A model generated the notes under the pieces. It ran no database searches, was not told the DNA's origin, and saw nothing but the letters and a program-made list of their open reading frames with translations. Shown here in pieces: positions 24,951 to 32,779 of a stretch of DNA of 64,000 nucleotides. Both the position numbers and the translations under genes were made by a program. How positions within the stretch are numbered: the first letter of the stretch is position 1; every line of letters starts with the position of its first letter. This stretch comes from Semisulcospira habei. Lineage: Eukaryota; Mollusca; Gastropoda; Semisulcospiridae. Location of the stretch: positions 213,487,819 to 213,551,818 of the forward strand of contig BTPG01000003.1 in the NCBI GenBank assembly GCA_036245525.1, read 5' to 3'.

Positions 24951-25248
24951 GCCTCGGAACGCAGTGGGCTAATGCACGACCGGTCTTCCTCAGCTGCCAG
25001 CTCAGTCTCGTCCAAGCGGCAGAGGAAGTGACAACAGACAGCAGAAAGAGGAAGAGAAGAGATGTGGCCGGGACACACGTAGCATCAAATTCAAAACGAC
25101 CGAAATCAAATACAAACCAGTCCGGGAGTGGACGTGAGTCTAAAGATTTCCAGGTGGGTTGGTACTGGGCACAACACGACGCCAACGCCACGTAAACGGT
25201 GGACAGCGTGAGTGGCAACCAGCGTGCAGCCGCCATTGTGCAAATCAT
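11087..25248 (-). CDS. FUCA1-like: Alpha-L-fucosidase gene (GH29), 9 coding exons, complete
   Basis: Hydrolyses terminal alpha-L-fucose from glycoconjugates; expected in lysosome or secreted. CDS = join of 25118-25248, 22817-23050, 20720-20826, 19852-19982, 17936-18069, 13368-13465, 12632-12764, 11906-12076 and 11087-11336, read on the minus strand. The pieces sum to 1389 nt, 462 residues plus TAA, close to the roughly 460-470 residues usual for animal FUCA proteins. All junctions are GT-AG and keep frame. An N-terminal hydrophobic segment looks like a signal peptide. Visible GH29 landmarks are FIHWG (residues 53-57), SEWFWW, KHHEGF (129-134), WSDGDW (221-226, with the expected nucleophile Asp223), NDRWG and MNVGPTHDG. 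The family signature KWE-x-C reads KWENA here, so that Cys is absent. The acid/base residue was not assigned. Introns range from 555 to 4470 bp and hold many transposons, yet no exon is broken. The nearest alternative is a FUCA2-type paralogue. Confidence 0.93.
11431..11492. mobile_element. P2 hairpin, centre deleted, fucosidase intron 8
   Basis: ACCATGACAGTTCAAGGGTG and CACCCTTAAATCACCTTGGT with the GGCGCC centre lost. Confidence 0.72.
11556..11644. mobile_element. P2 hairpin, near perfect, fucosidase intron 8
   Basis: GCCATGATAGTTCAAGGGTG to CACCCTTGAACTATCATGGT around GTGCCTGTAGGCGCC. Confidence 0.87.
11906..12076 (-). CDS. Fucosidase exon 8
   Basis: Acceptor TGTGCAG; donor GTAGGA. Encodes [16 protein letters not shown] and [15 protein letters not shown], the highly conserved end of the catalytic domain. 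Ends with TG, completing Trp with exon 9. Confidence 0.92.
12336..12401. repeat. P1 hairpin in fucosidase intron 7
   Basis: Centre GACCCCGCACTTGCGGGGTC, arms GCAAGAGGCATAGAC and TCTATGCCTCTTGC. Confidence 0.88.
12632..12764 (-). CDS. Fucosidase exon 7
   Basis: Acceptor TTGAAG with a poor pyrimidine tract; the start was chosen because it restores frame with exon 6. Donor GTGAGA. Encodes [18 protein letters not shown]. The usual KWE-x-C signature Cys is replaced by Ala. Confidence 0.85.
13158..13353. mobile_element. P2-related hairpin MITE with TTAA ends, intron 6
   Basis: TTAACCCTATTCATCCTGA at the left and TCAGGATGAAATGGGTTAA at the right. The core 13203-13274 has lost part of its left inner arm. 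It ends 15 bp from exon 6 of the fucosidase gene. Confidence 0.84.
13368..13465 (-). CDS. Fucosidase exon 6
   Basis: Acceptor TTTTTCAG; donor GTGAGA. Encodes [14 protein letters not shown] and CNHGGFLTC, matching the conserved NDRWG block. Ends in phase 1. Confidence 0.92.
13801..15275 (+). mobile_element. R370 copy split by the 376-bp multimer
   Basis: Left part about 13801-13879, right part 15055 to about 15275. The 3' end is shortened or diverged. The break is at the 14-bp duplication of the multimer. Confidence 0.78.
13880..15054. mobile_element. 376-bp-unit multimeric element, copy in fucosidase intron 5
   Basis: Order: one full minus-oriented unit (13880-14255), a partial minus unit (to about 14388), then a switch to plus orientation with one full unit (14391 to 14767 repeats at 376 bp) and a partial unit. 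It is flanked by a 14-bp duplication CTAAACAGAATATT (13866-13879 and 15055-15068) inside an older 370-bp element, so the host site is known and the multimer moved as one block. No transposase or RT is present. TATATAAGAG occurs inside each unit. An 86-residue open frame recurs but is not kept in the older copy. Confidence 0.85.
15836..15925. mobile_element. P2 hairpin, old copy, intron 5
   Basis: CAGAAGAGCTTGGAGCC and CACCAAGCTATTCTTACA remain paired, but the outer arms are heavily mutated. Confidence 0.6.
16177..16275 (+). repeat. G-run and C-run pair
   Basis: A G run (16177-16212) and a C run (16256-16273) about 45 bp apart could pair or form G-quadruplex. Confidence 0.9.
16300..16761. mobile_element. 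P2-related MITE with its left arm amplified five-fold
   Basis: TTAACCCATTACACCTGA at the left and GATGAAAAGGGTTAA at the right. The left arm GTGGTGCCAGAATAGCTTGG occurs at 16402, 16443, 16484, 16525 and 16566, an exact 41-bp period. The matching right arm (CAAGCTATTCTGGCACCACC) occurs once. Confidence 0.87.
16762..16829. mobile_element. P2 hairpin, decayed
   Basis: GGGTAGTGCCATATTCCCAG pairs with GGCTAATCTGGCACTACC around a short centre. It directly abuts the preceding element. Confidence 0.68.
17140..17740. mobile_element. P2-related MITE interrupted by R370
   Basis: TTAACCCCTTTTCTTCCTGA at the left; a mutated right end ATAATGGGTCAA at about 17731. The core 17190-17274 is a good hairpin (GGTGGCGCCAGAATAGC). 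The R370 element occupies 17296-17668. Confidence 0.8.
17296..17668 (+). mobile_element. R370 short interspersed element, 13-bp target duplication
   Basis: A 373-bp element starting TTGACATTGCTTAACGTCCC and ending GACCCGGGTGGGGG. The flanking duplication is TTATCTGTAATGA (17283-17295, 17669-17681). It is inserted into the right flank of a P2 hairpin element. No tRNA-type promoter boxes were recognised. Four copies lie in the fucosidase introns. Confidence 0.85.
17936..18069 (-). CDS. Fucosidase exon 5 (nucleophile WSDG)
   Basis: Acceptor TTTTCAG; donor GTGAGG. Encodes [14 protein letters not shown] and WSDGDW; by family knowledge the Asp of WSDG (residue 223) is the catalytic nucleophile. 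Ends in phase 2. The following intron 5 is the largest (4470 bp) and the most transposon-loaded. Confidence 0.93.
18198..18370. mobile_element. P2 hairpin with its outer left arm repeated four times
   Basis: CCATGATAATTCAAGG occurs at 18201, 18232, 18263 and 18294 (31-bp period), then a single hairpin core and one right arm CTACCCTTGAATTATCAT. Confidence 0.85.
18421..18480. repeat. P4 hairpin, intron 4 of fucosidase
   Basis: GTCTGTGCTGGTCTGG and GTCCCAAATCACAGACCAGC; the left arm has lost the TTTTGG block. Confidence 0.65.
18608..18671. repeat. P1 hairpin, decayed, fucosidase intron 4
   Basis: GCAAGCGTATAGATCC pairs loosely with GGGCCTATGCTCCTTG around CCTGCAGTTGCGGGG. Confidence 0.7.
18698..19755 (+). 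mobile_element. R370 copy split by a pogo-like MITE
   Basis: Left part 18698-18803 and right part 19504-19755 join to a normal R370 sequence. The MITE entered at a TA. The right end lies about 100 bp from fucosidase exon 4. Confidence 0.82.
18804..19503. mobile_element. Pogo/Tigger-like MITE (Tc1-mariner superfamily)
   Basis: 700 bp with terminal inverted repeats CAGTGGAGTCCGCTTAACAC and CAGTAGAGTCCAGTTAACAC, flanked by TA on both sides. The inner sequence repeats TTCGTGTTAA-type blocks. No transposase frame was found, so it is non-autonomous. Confidence 0.88.
19852..19982 (-). CDS. Fucosidase exon 4
   Basis: Acceptor ATTTAG; donor GTGAGT. Encodes [15 protein letters not shown] followed by [12 protein letters not shown], the FUCA segment between the His motif and the nucleophile strand. 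Ends in phase 0. About 100 bp downstream, in intron 4, lies a 370-bp short element. Confidence 0.92.
20451..20540. mobile_element. P2 hairpin, intron 3 of fucosidase
   Basis: GACCATGATAATTCAAGGGT to ACCCTTGAATTATCATGGTT around GGCGTCATCAGGCGCC. Confidence 0.87.
20720..20826 (-). CDS. Fucosidase exon 3 (KHHEGF motif)
   Basis: Acceptor TTGCAG; donor GTCAGT. Encodes [12 protein letters not shown] and [14 protein letters not shown], matching the GH29 active-site histidine motif. Ends in phase 1. Confidence 0.92.
20877..21452. mobile_element. P2 MITE interrupted by R370
   Basis: TTAACCCATTTAGCCCT at 20877 and GGGGCTAAAAGGGTTAA ending 21452. R370 lies at 21086-21435 between duplicated GGGGCTAAAAGG. 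It starts only about 50 bp upstream of fucosidase exon 3, on the acceptor side. Confidence 0.85.
21086..21435 (+). mobile_element. R370 copy, 12-bp target duplication
   Basis: Flanked by GGGGCTAAAAGG (21074-21085, 21436-21447), which is the end sequence of the P2 element it entered. Confidence 0.83.
21572..21729. mobile_element. P2 MITE, shortened left arm
   Basis: TTAACCCCACGTCC left end, GTCGGGGTTGGTTAA right end. The outer part of the left arm is missing. Confidence 0.78.
21837..22036. mobile_element. P2 MITE, inner arm deleted
   Basis: TTAACACCTTTTAGCCCC left, GGGGCTACATGGGTTAA right. The core GACCATGATAATTCAAGGGT lacks part of the centre near 21960. Confidence 0.82.
22312..22492. mobile_element. 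P2 MITE (ATTCAGCC subtype), right arm lost
   Basis: TTAACTCATTCAGCCTGACG left, CGTCAGGGCTGAATGGGTTAA right; the inner right arm is deleted around 22450. Confidence 0.82.
22817..23050 (-). CDS. Fucosidase exon 2 (catalytic barrel start)
   Basis: Acceptor CTTGCAG before GTATGACGA; donor GTGATT. It encodes the highly conserved FIHWG and SEWFWW block of GH29 and the PEEWADIF motif. Intron 1 upstream is 2067 bp and contains a CR1-like LINE fragment inserted in a hairpin MITE. Phase 2 at both ends. Confidence 0.92.
23615..24910. mobile_element. P2-related MITE interrupted by a LINE, intron 1
   Basis: Starts TTAACCTTTTCATCCTGA. The hairpin core 23660-23735 is followed by extra right-arm copies (GGCACCACCCTTGA twice). 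The LINE fragment follows, then the right flank TCTGTCTCCTATTCCTGTAA at 24865. Confidence 0.72.
23797..24860 (+). mobile_element. CR1-like LINE fragment in fucosidase intron 1
   Basis: Encodes an RT C-terminal part: [19 protein letters not shown] from about 23830, FADDTKIY, then a long open frame to 24685 with [11 protein letters not shown] and a WYPGL-to-RRATKLV region. It lacks the EN domain and N-terminal RT, so it is 5'-truncated and inactive. The 3' tail is (ACT)n at about 24846. It sits inside the P2 hairpin element that starts at 23615. Confidence 0.85.
24919..24949 (+). repeat. Poly-A run, about 31 nt
   Basis: Pure A run following TTATTT in fucosidase intron 1. May be the tail of a decayed retroposed sequence; no source recognised. 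Confidence 0.95.
25118..25248 (-). CDS. Fucosidase exon 1 (signal peptide)
   Basis: ATG at 25246-25248, with an alternative in-frame ATG at 25234-25236. It encodes a basic/hydrophobic leader followed by the fucosidase N-terminal motif LDSRPLPDW. The donor after GACTG is GTTTGT, a weak but valid GT site. The last two bases TG join the first base G of exon 2 to make Trp44. Upstream on this strand the sequence is pyrimidine/C-rich. Confidence 0.85.
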
Positions 25249-25410
25249 GTGATCAATATTCCAGGGGAAGTAACAGATTGCAATGTCCACGTCAATGGGA
25301 TTCAGTCCCTTCCTTGCAGCAGACCGGCGTGGGGAGAAACCAGTTTCCGCATGTGATCTGCTTTGGGACGAGGGACGACTAGACGTTTTTGGCGGTGAAG
25401 TGTGGCGGGG

Positions 25411-25480
25411 AGGGAGGGGGGGGGGGCGGTTATGGGGGGTGAGGGGGGGGGACGGGGGCGGTGGGGGGTGAGGGGGGGTC
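25411..25480 (+). repeat. G-rich run near fucosidase 5' end
   Basis: About 160-230 bp upstream of the fucosidase start codon; C-rich on the gene strand. It could be 5' UTR or promoter-proximal. Confidence 0.85.
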
Positions 25481-25885
25481 TCAGTCTGAATATACTGAAC
25501 CAAAAGACTGCTCCGCAGGGATTATCGGCTGCTCCGCCGTTTTGTTGCTGCGGACTCAGTTAGCCGTAGCTGAAGTGAACGGCTATTGACATAGTATATG
25601 ATCATTCAATAATATTATAAATGCATTTTAATAAACATTTTCTAAAAATAAAGCAACAGGAAAACGTTGTTGTGTCGTGTCGTGAGTTATATATACTAGA
25701 AGCACTTGAGAAATGACGTCAGTTTTAGTGATAGAGGGTTCCCCTGCCGCCGCCGCCCGGTTTTTTTCTGTTAACACTGACATTGAATCAGGTGGTCATG
25801 TTGAATATATCTGAATTCCTAATCTGTTGACCGTGTAGCCATATGTATAACACTTATCTAAGAAAAAACAGAATTTTTGTCTTGT

Positions 25886-25980
25886 GGGGGGGGGGGGGGG
25901 CCGGGCGGGGGGCGGGGGGGGGGGGGGGGGGGCGGGGGGGGGGAGGGCGAGGGGGGGGGGGGGAGGGCGGGGGGGGGGGG
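25886..25980 (+). repeat. G-rich run, about 90 nt
   Basis: Almost all G with scattered C and A; a strong G-quadruplex candidate. Confidence 0.93.
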
Positions 25981-26082
25981 ATGATGTCAATGCAGTCGCG
26001 GCTTTGTCAGCCGTTCAACACAAGGATTGTGACACACTTTGCGGTCAGTTTGTTCAAAGTCTGAGTATAAATCCTGAGTTGT

Positions 26083-26148
26083 GCGCTGGTCGGTGATTTT
26101 GGACCGTACGGTACTAGTGCAGTACCGTCCAAAATCGCAGACCAGCAC
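26083..26148. repeat. P4 hairpin, long arms
   Basis: GCGCTGGTCGGTGATTTTGG pairs with CCAAAATCGCAGACCAGC; centre GTACGGTACTAGTGCAGTAC. Confidence 0.88.
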
Positions 26149-26486
26149 TGACGCACTATTTGCTTTAAATACGACCATATCATAAGTTTGTACACAGCGC
26201 ACAATAAACAGCGATAAAAGGTCACCGTGGATTCAATTTTCAGTTCAAACGCACGATAATCTTTGCCGTGTTACTATTCATTGTGCCTGTGATTCCTATA
26301 CAATGAGAAGAGAAAGCCGGGCACAGGCACGGGATGCTCGCTGCGTCAGTCATTGCTCTTAACACCCTTGGCCCTAGTACCTATGAGGCAACGACCATCC
26401 CGGGAGAAAGCGACTGAGAGTTCCCATCACAACCTACGGGTCACATCGAGTTGTGCAGACTCTTCTTAGCGACTGTACCTTGCAGC

Positions 26487-26611
26487 ATTCAGGTTCTATC
26501 TGTTGATGTACATTCAGGTTCTCTCTGTTGATGTACATTCAGGTTCTCTCTGTTGATGTACATTCAGGTTCTCTCTGTTGATGTACATTCAGGTTCTCTC
26601 TGTTGATGTAC
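26487..26611 (+). repeat. 25-bp tandem repeat, 5 copies
   Basis: The unit ATTCAGGTTCTCTCTGTTGA plus TGTAC is nearly identical in each copy; the first has CTAT for CTCT. It lies just before the host LINE 3' end. Confidence 0.92.
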
Positions 26612-26920
26612 ATGACTCTCCCGGTTTACCTTTCTGCTTCACTCTGCACATACAGCCTTCACGTTCTCTGCGGTCCTCCAGTGAGAAATTTTTGAAGTCT
26701 CCTAAACGTAACTTGAAAACTCAGTGTTGGGGAACGCTCATTCAGATTCATTGCACGGCCTTCAGTTTGGAACTCGCTGCCTGCCAGTCTGCGAAATCTC
26801 CCTACTCTTTCTCAGTTTCAGGCTAAGTTGAAAACTCACTTCTTCCAGCTTGCTTTTCCTCACTCGTAGATCCGTGGTCCTGTTGTATTTATTTGTAATG
26901 TTTCACATCGTCTATGTCAT

Positions 26921-29093
26921 AATAATAATAATTATAATGTACATTTATATAGCGCTTAACCTCCAAGTGAATGGTGCTTTAAGCGCTTTACAAGATCAAA
27001 AATCACAGAACAAAAAGTACTGAAAAGAAAGCGCTACAATAAATGTTACAAAAACTAAAGTGACACATATCCATGCAAAAGCTCACACTCACACATACAC
27101 ACACACACACCGTTACATGAACAGTTACTGCTAAAGATTGCTAACGCACTGAAAATGCATCTAACTGTATGCATAAAAAACAGATAGGTCTTGAGCTGTG
27201 ATTTAAAAGCAGACAGAGTTGGGGCATGTCTTACATGGGCTGGAAGGTCGTTCCAGGTGACTGGACCGAAATAAGAAAAGGCACGCTGGCCCAGGCTAGA
27301 CTTCTTTCGCCTAGGAACCCTGAAAATACGCGTGTCTGATGCTGAACGGAGGGATCTTGAAGGCGTGTAAATATGAACCAGGTCGGAAAAATATGGGGGA
27401 GCAGAACCGGTAATAGCATTGTAACAAATGACAGAGACTACACAATTGTTTGAGATACAGGCAGCCAGTGCAGGTCAACAAGTAAGGGTGTTATGTGCTC
27501 ACGTTTCGGTACTCTGTAAATTAGTCGGGCAGAGCAGTTCATAACTCTTTGAAGTTTATCAAGAAGATTCCGAGGAACACCAGCCAAAAGGGAATTACAA
27601 AAATCAACGCGTGAAAGAACAAGGGAAGTAACAAGCGTTTTAGTTGCTTCGGTAGTGAGAAGGTGTCGAATTGAACTGATCTTTCTCAATTTAAAGAAGG
27701 AACATTGGCAAACCTTGTTGACTTGCTTTCTCATGGTCAAACCAATGGGAATCACAGCGCTGGACAGACAACAGTTAGATCCCCTGCCCCCGCCTATCAG
27801 GCACCCAATCGCCAGCCCACAGAGAAATACGCAGGTATAGAATAAGACAATCATTTCCATTCCTAATAAGAATGGATCAGGTCTCTTATATAACCCATGT
27901 CTTTCTCCGGAACTTAGGAAGTAGGCAGGAGAAACATACATACACAAACATGAAGGTGCGCTACTATATGTGGTCGGGTAAATACCCTGATTTCCCACAG
28001 TAGATGCACAGAACATTACACAACAATGTAACGATACAAATTTTGCCTCGAGTTATACATGATACTCACAAACCAGATAGGTGAGGCTAGCGCTGGCAGA
28101 ATTGTCAGTACTCAAACCAAGGGGAATCACAGCGCTGGACAGACAACAGTTAGATCCCCTGCCCCCGCCTATCAGGCACCCAATCGCCAGCCCACAGAGA
28201 AATACGCAGGTATAGAATAAGACAATCATTTCCATTCCTAATAAGAATGGATCAGGTCTCTTATATAACCCATGTCTTTCTCCGGAACTTAGGAAGTAGG
28301 CAGGAGAAACATACATACACAAACATGAAGGTGCGCTACTATATGTGGTCGGGTAAATACCCTGATTTCCCACAGTAGATGCACAGAACATTACACAACA
28401 ATGTAACGATACAAATTTTGCCTCGAGTTATACATGATACTCACAAACCAGATAGGTGAGGCTAGCGCTGGCAGAATCTGGTTTGTGAGTATCATGTATA
28501 ACTCGAGGCAAAATTTGTATCGTTACATTGTTGTGTAATGTTCTGTGCATCTACTGTGGGAAATCAGGGTATTTACCCGACCACATATAGTAGCGCACCT
28601 TCATGTTTGTGGATGTATGTTTCTCCTGCCTACTTCCTAAGTTCCGGAGAAAGACATGGGTTATATAAGAGACCTGATCCATTCTTATTAGGAATGGAAA
28701 TGATTGTCTTATTCTATACCTGCGTATTTCTCTGTGGGCTGGCGATTGGGTGCCTGATAGGCGGGGGCAGGGGATCTAACTGTTGTCTGTCCAGCGCTGT
28801 GATTCCCCTTGGTTTGAGTACTGACAATTCTGCCAGCGCTAGCCTCACCTATCTGGTTTGTGAGTCTCTCATGGTCAGCCTATTGTCAAAGATAACACCA
28901 AGATTACGGGCCGACTCGGAAAGGAGGATACTGTTCTGACCAACCCTGATCGAGTCTGGGAGATGGAGGCTGAACAAGAAAATCTTAAGGCCTCAGTTTT
29001 GCCACTATTCATTTGCAATTTGTTCTGTGTGATCCAATTCTGAACGTCTGTGACACAGGACTCTAAAGACTGGAACATCTAGAATGTCATGTT
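26921..29093 (-). mobile_element. 5'-truncated LINE (CR1/L2-like), inserted in another LINE
   Basis: Minus-strand RT C-terminal frames (29078-28875 and 27740-27438) include SRVDFCNSLLAGVP and LLVDLHWLPV. The 3' end is GCGCTATATAAATGTACATT with a short (ATT)n tail. A 7-bp duplication ATGTCAT flanks it (26914-26920, 29094-29100). It is itself split by the 375-bp multimer. Confidence 0.75.
27740..28866. mobile_element. 375-bp-unit multimeric element, copy nested in a LINE
   Basis: Two minus units (repeat offset 375 bp), then an inverted plus unit starting at about 28477. It is flanked by an 11-bp duplication TCTCATGGTCA (27729-27739 and 28867-28877). It splits a LINE reverse-transcriptase frame whose halves join cleanly when the element and one duplicate are removed. 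Confidence 0.87.
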
Positions 29094-29157
29094 TGAATGC
29101 GTGTGTTAGCGCAATGAGTTTTTGCCACAAAAAGATTTTGCGCTATACAAGAACCAT

Positions 29158-29296
<139 letters not shown>

Positions 29297-29308
29297 GCTT
29301 TGAAGTAT

Positions 29309-29586
29309 TTAACCCGTTAATCAGTACAAGACTACATTTCTCAAAATTTGGAGGCCGGTGTCACTGACCTAACGACTATGTGCCAGTAGTGCAGGAGATG
29401 GGTCGACCATGCTAATTGCGTTAGTTAGTTATTTCGGTTTAACGCCGAGCAGGCAACTAAGGCCATCTCACGGCGGCATGCTAATTGAAGGGTAAAGTCA
29501 GATTAGCTTGGCGCTATCAGGCACTATCCTTCAATTAGCATGATCGACCCATCTCCTGCATTGGTGTCTCTGAGGTAAATGGGCAA
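29309..29586. mobile_element. P2 MITE carrying the 58-bp insertion
   Basis: TTAACCCGTTAATC left; the right end GGTAAATGGGCAA is mutated. Arms GTCGACCATGCTAATT and AATTAGCATGATCGAC. Confidence 0.78.
29419..29476. mobile_element. 58-bp insertion in a P2 hairpin, 11-bp duplication
   Basis: Flanked by CATGCTAATTG (29408-29418, 29477-29487). It contains TTTCGGTTTAACGCCGAGCA, which resembles 5311-5370 and the head of R370, so it may be a very short relic of such an element. Confidence 0.75.
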
Positions 29587-29650
29587 AATTCCAAATTGTT
29601 AAGGCGATACTGAAAATCGACTGTCCATTCATATTCATTATATGCGCGTG

Positions 29651-29652
<2 letters not shown>

Positions 29653-29712
<60 letters not shown>

Positions 29713-29974
29713 CGCGCCAGCCAGTCACGTGAATTTAGCACGTGCACAATGTATTTCTTGCTGTTGGCACATACTTCTTGGGTGGCGACTGATCATAATA
29801 ATCTCTGTTTTTCTTCTGTCGGAAAATTTGTGCATTTTGCTTGTTGCGAAAAGCAAGAATTTCACTGTATTACAGTATTCGTGAAAGGTGAGATTTTATT
29901 GGAAATTAATGAAAATACGGGTTTTCACAAAAAGAATAGACTTATTGTCAGGCGCGGAGCAGTTACCTCGAAAT

Positions 29975-30068
<94 letters not shown>
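29653..30068 (+). repeat. Two (GT)n microsatellites
   Basis: GT at 29653-29708 and 29975-30068, separated by 266 bp without a recognised gene. Confidence 0.97.
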
Positions 30069-30069
<1 letters not shown>

Positions 30070-30516
30070 CGGGGGGTTCCAATGTTTTGTTTGGGACCTT
30101 CAACCTGACACAAGAGGTCTCCCCGAAATCTCCCCGCTTGGTCTTCTAGGCCGAAAAATCACACAACGGGGGATGGTTGGGGAGTGTGGGGCTCTGTGTG
30201 GGGGGGGGGGGAGGGGGATAGGGGAGGGGGAGGGGGGAGGGGGAAAGGGGGGGTTCAAGGGGGGTGGGGGGTGGGGTAGAGAGAGAGAGGGCGCGTGTGT
30301 GTGAAGACTCTCACCACTAGCCAAAATATCAGAACAGCCATAGCCCCCCCCGCCACGGGCGATTCCTTATCTGTCTTTTGCCCTCACAGCGGAAATATGT
30401 TACATTTGAACGTTAATAAACGGTCTTGCCTTGCGCCCCTGAAACTTTATCATGAACATGTCGATTCATATGGTTTACCCCATTCAGCCCTGACGCACTA
30501 CAGCAGGAGATCGGTC

Positions 30517-30604
30517 GACCATGATAATTCAAGGGTAGTGCCAGATTAGCTTGGCGCCTGTCGGCGCCAAGCTAATCTGGCACTACCCTTGAATTATCAT
30601 GGTC
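30517..30604. mobile_element. P2 hairpin, perfect 42-bp arms
   Basis: GACCATGATAATTCAAGGGT onward pairs perfectly for 42 bp around a 4-nt TGTC loop; outer arms extend to GCAGGAGAT and ATCTCCTGC with few mismatches. Confidence 0.9.
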
Positions 30605-30649
30605 GATCCATCTCCTGCGGGCAACGGGTGCATAGTCGTAAACCGACAC

Positions 30650-31035
30650 CTCGTTCACCCAATTTGGACTCGTCGCATCCGGGTAAGCGGCAAGCCGCGT
30701 CTCCGAATGGAACAGGTCTCAAAAGTGTCAACAATCCGCAATGGCTGTTATGGATTCTGTTTGAACTGATTGTAAATAATTGAAGACACTGAGAACATAA
30801 CTGGCAGGAAAATAATGGTGATCAGCCCGTTCTGACCTGAGTTTGTCAACAGAAAAAGAAATCAACAATCAACCCAATGCGCACACATCCATCGGGCCGA
30901 CGTAGAGGCCATATTGACCGGATCAGATATATACGTCTTTGCATTGCTATTGGCCATTATTTGAAGCATGGAAGAATGGGTTGGAAATGACGCACATTGT
31001 AGAATATCTGATTATTATTAACTAAATAATTTAAA
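30650..31035 (+). repeat. Diverged direct copy of 34285-34660
   Basis: Shared blocks include GATCAGCCC, AAAGAAATCAACA and GAATATCTGA in the same order. Together with the inverted block at 31400-31625 it shows that the region upstream of lectin A was duplicated and rearranged. Confidence 0.65.
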
Positions 31036-31399
31036 CTGAAAGTTCGGTGGCCGGGTGCACGACAGGCTTCTAACTCTTAAAACAGTTTTGAAAGAGAAAA
31101 AATACAATATTTTTTTTTATCGTGTTTAGCACAGGCTTCTTACTCTTAAAACAGTTTTAAAAGTGAAAAATTACATTTAAAAAAAATCTAATCGTGTTTA
31201 GCACAGTGCACGGACGTTTTAAAACTGTTTTAACGAAGATTTTCGCTTCTAACTTTAGAAATGCTCGGAGGTATTCTAAATGCGCTAAAATACCTTTAAA
31301 ACTGAATGGACCAATGTTGAACGCCATTGTACATCAGCAAAGTGAAGAGAGCTCATTGTATCCTATGACGGAATACACTGAGCCCTTCTCCGCCCGTGG

Positions 31400-31625
31400 A
31401 TGCTGACTGTGTTGTTGAGGTCGGTGTAAACTCAACGCCAAAGATCATGAGCCTTCAAAGGAACATGGAAACATAATGGTCTCAGCAAGAGGCATAGACC
31501 CTCATGCGCTCCCGCGGGAGCTCATACTGATCTTGCAGGATGTTATTTAGTTTTCTCCCTTTGGAACTCGGGACGAAACCTCCTGCCCTCTTAGAGACTG
31601 TGGAGCCTCCCGCACCACATACATA
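31400..31625 (-). repeat. Inverted copy of the lectin A upstream region (34970-35260)
   Basis: The reverse complement contains CCACAGTCTCTAAGAGGG, GAGGTTTCGTCC, a P1 hairpin, CTGAGACCATTATGTTTC and ATGATCTTTGGCGTTGAG, matching 34970-35260 in order. No lectin exon follows it. Confidence 0.8.
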
Positions 31626-31646
31626 ATATCCAGACCATCTTTGAGC

Positions 31647-31860
31647 TTAACTCATTCAGCCTAGACACTCTACAGCAAGACATGGATCGAGCATGATAGT
31701 TCAAGGTTGGTGCCAGAATAGCTTGGCGCCCATAGGCGCCAAGCAATTCTGGCACCACCCTTGAACTATCATGCTCGATCTGTCTCTAGAATTGTCATAC
31801 AGTCTTTCAGAGGGCAACTTCAAAATCTGGGGATTTCGGTCCTGGGGCAGAATGTGTAAA
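31647..31860. mobile_element. P2 MITE (AATAGC subtype)
   Basis: TTAACTCATTCAGCCT left; the right end GCAGAATGTGTAAA is mutated. Core GAGCATGATAGTTCAAGG with reverse. Confidence 0.82.
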
Positions 31861-32544
31861 CCCCTTGATTGCTACTGACCACACCACCCGTCGGGAAAGA
31901 CGCGTAATGCTACGAGCGGTATCGCCAGTGTTTTGACACAATGCGTTTAATTGACGTCAATCTTGCAGTTGTTACTTTCTTTTTAACTTTGAGGGCGCAT
32001 GAAGATCTATGCCTCTTGCATTTATTCTCCATTTGCAATCTACCCGCAGCTACATCTACAGCCGATAATGATCAGCAAAAATAAATATTCTCCGACTCTG
32101 CTGCTGTCGCTTGCAGATGAAACAGACATTCAACTTTCATGTCCTCTTTTTTTATTCTGACTCCTCTGTGACACTCAACGGTAGAAGATGGCTTGACTCG
32201 CCGTTGCGTGACAGTGATAGTGCTTAGCTGACTTCGAACAAGGGAATCGCAGTCACGAGTGAATCGCACCTTCATTTTGTCTCCACGAGAGGGAATGGCG
32301 GTGCGTTTGAGGGCGCGAAGTACGACCACTCTTCATCGATTTACAATTGAGCGTTTGAGATGTGAAAAAGGAGACATGCTTGCTGATGTGTAAGTTACCT
32401 GTATCTGAAAATTGATCGAAAAGAACAAGATGTAAAGAGCAAAGCCTTTTTTTTTAATTCACAAACTGTGTACATTTGATGCAACGCTGAAGAAAGCACA
32501 CTGGTGTTCATGCTTGTATAATGCAAAAACTTGAATACATGTTG

Positions 32545-32672
32545 TATGCGTGCGTGCGCACGTGTGTGTGCGTGTGTGTGTGTGTTTGTGTGCGCGCGTG
32601 TGTGTGTTTGTGTGCGTGCGTGTGTGTCTTTGTGTGTGTGTGTATGTGGGGGTGGGGGTGGGGGGGGGGGTG
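32545..32672 (+). repeat. Degenerate (GT)n/(GC)n with G run
   Basis: GTGTGTGCGTGC-type text ending in a G-rich run. Confidence 0.93.
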
Positions 32673-32779
32673 GTGGTGTTTGGAACCCCCACCCTCCCTA
32701 TTTGTTTATGTACTATTTTCCACACACACTCACACGCTTCCCACCTCCCCGCCCCCTCCACGCCCCCCCCCCCCCTCCC

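Noticed and set aside
25249..25503. N-terminal extension of the fucosidase to 25503
   Set aside because: Proline-rich translation of a C-rich run; the ATG at 25246-25248 directly precedes a signal peptide and gives the family-typical length.
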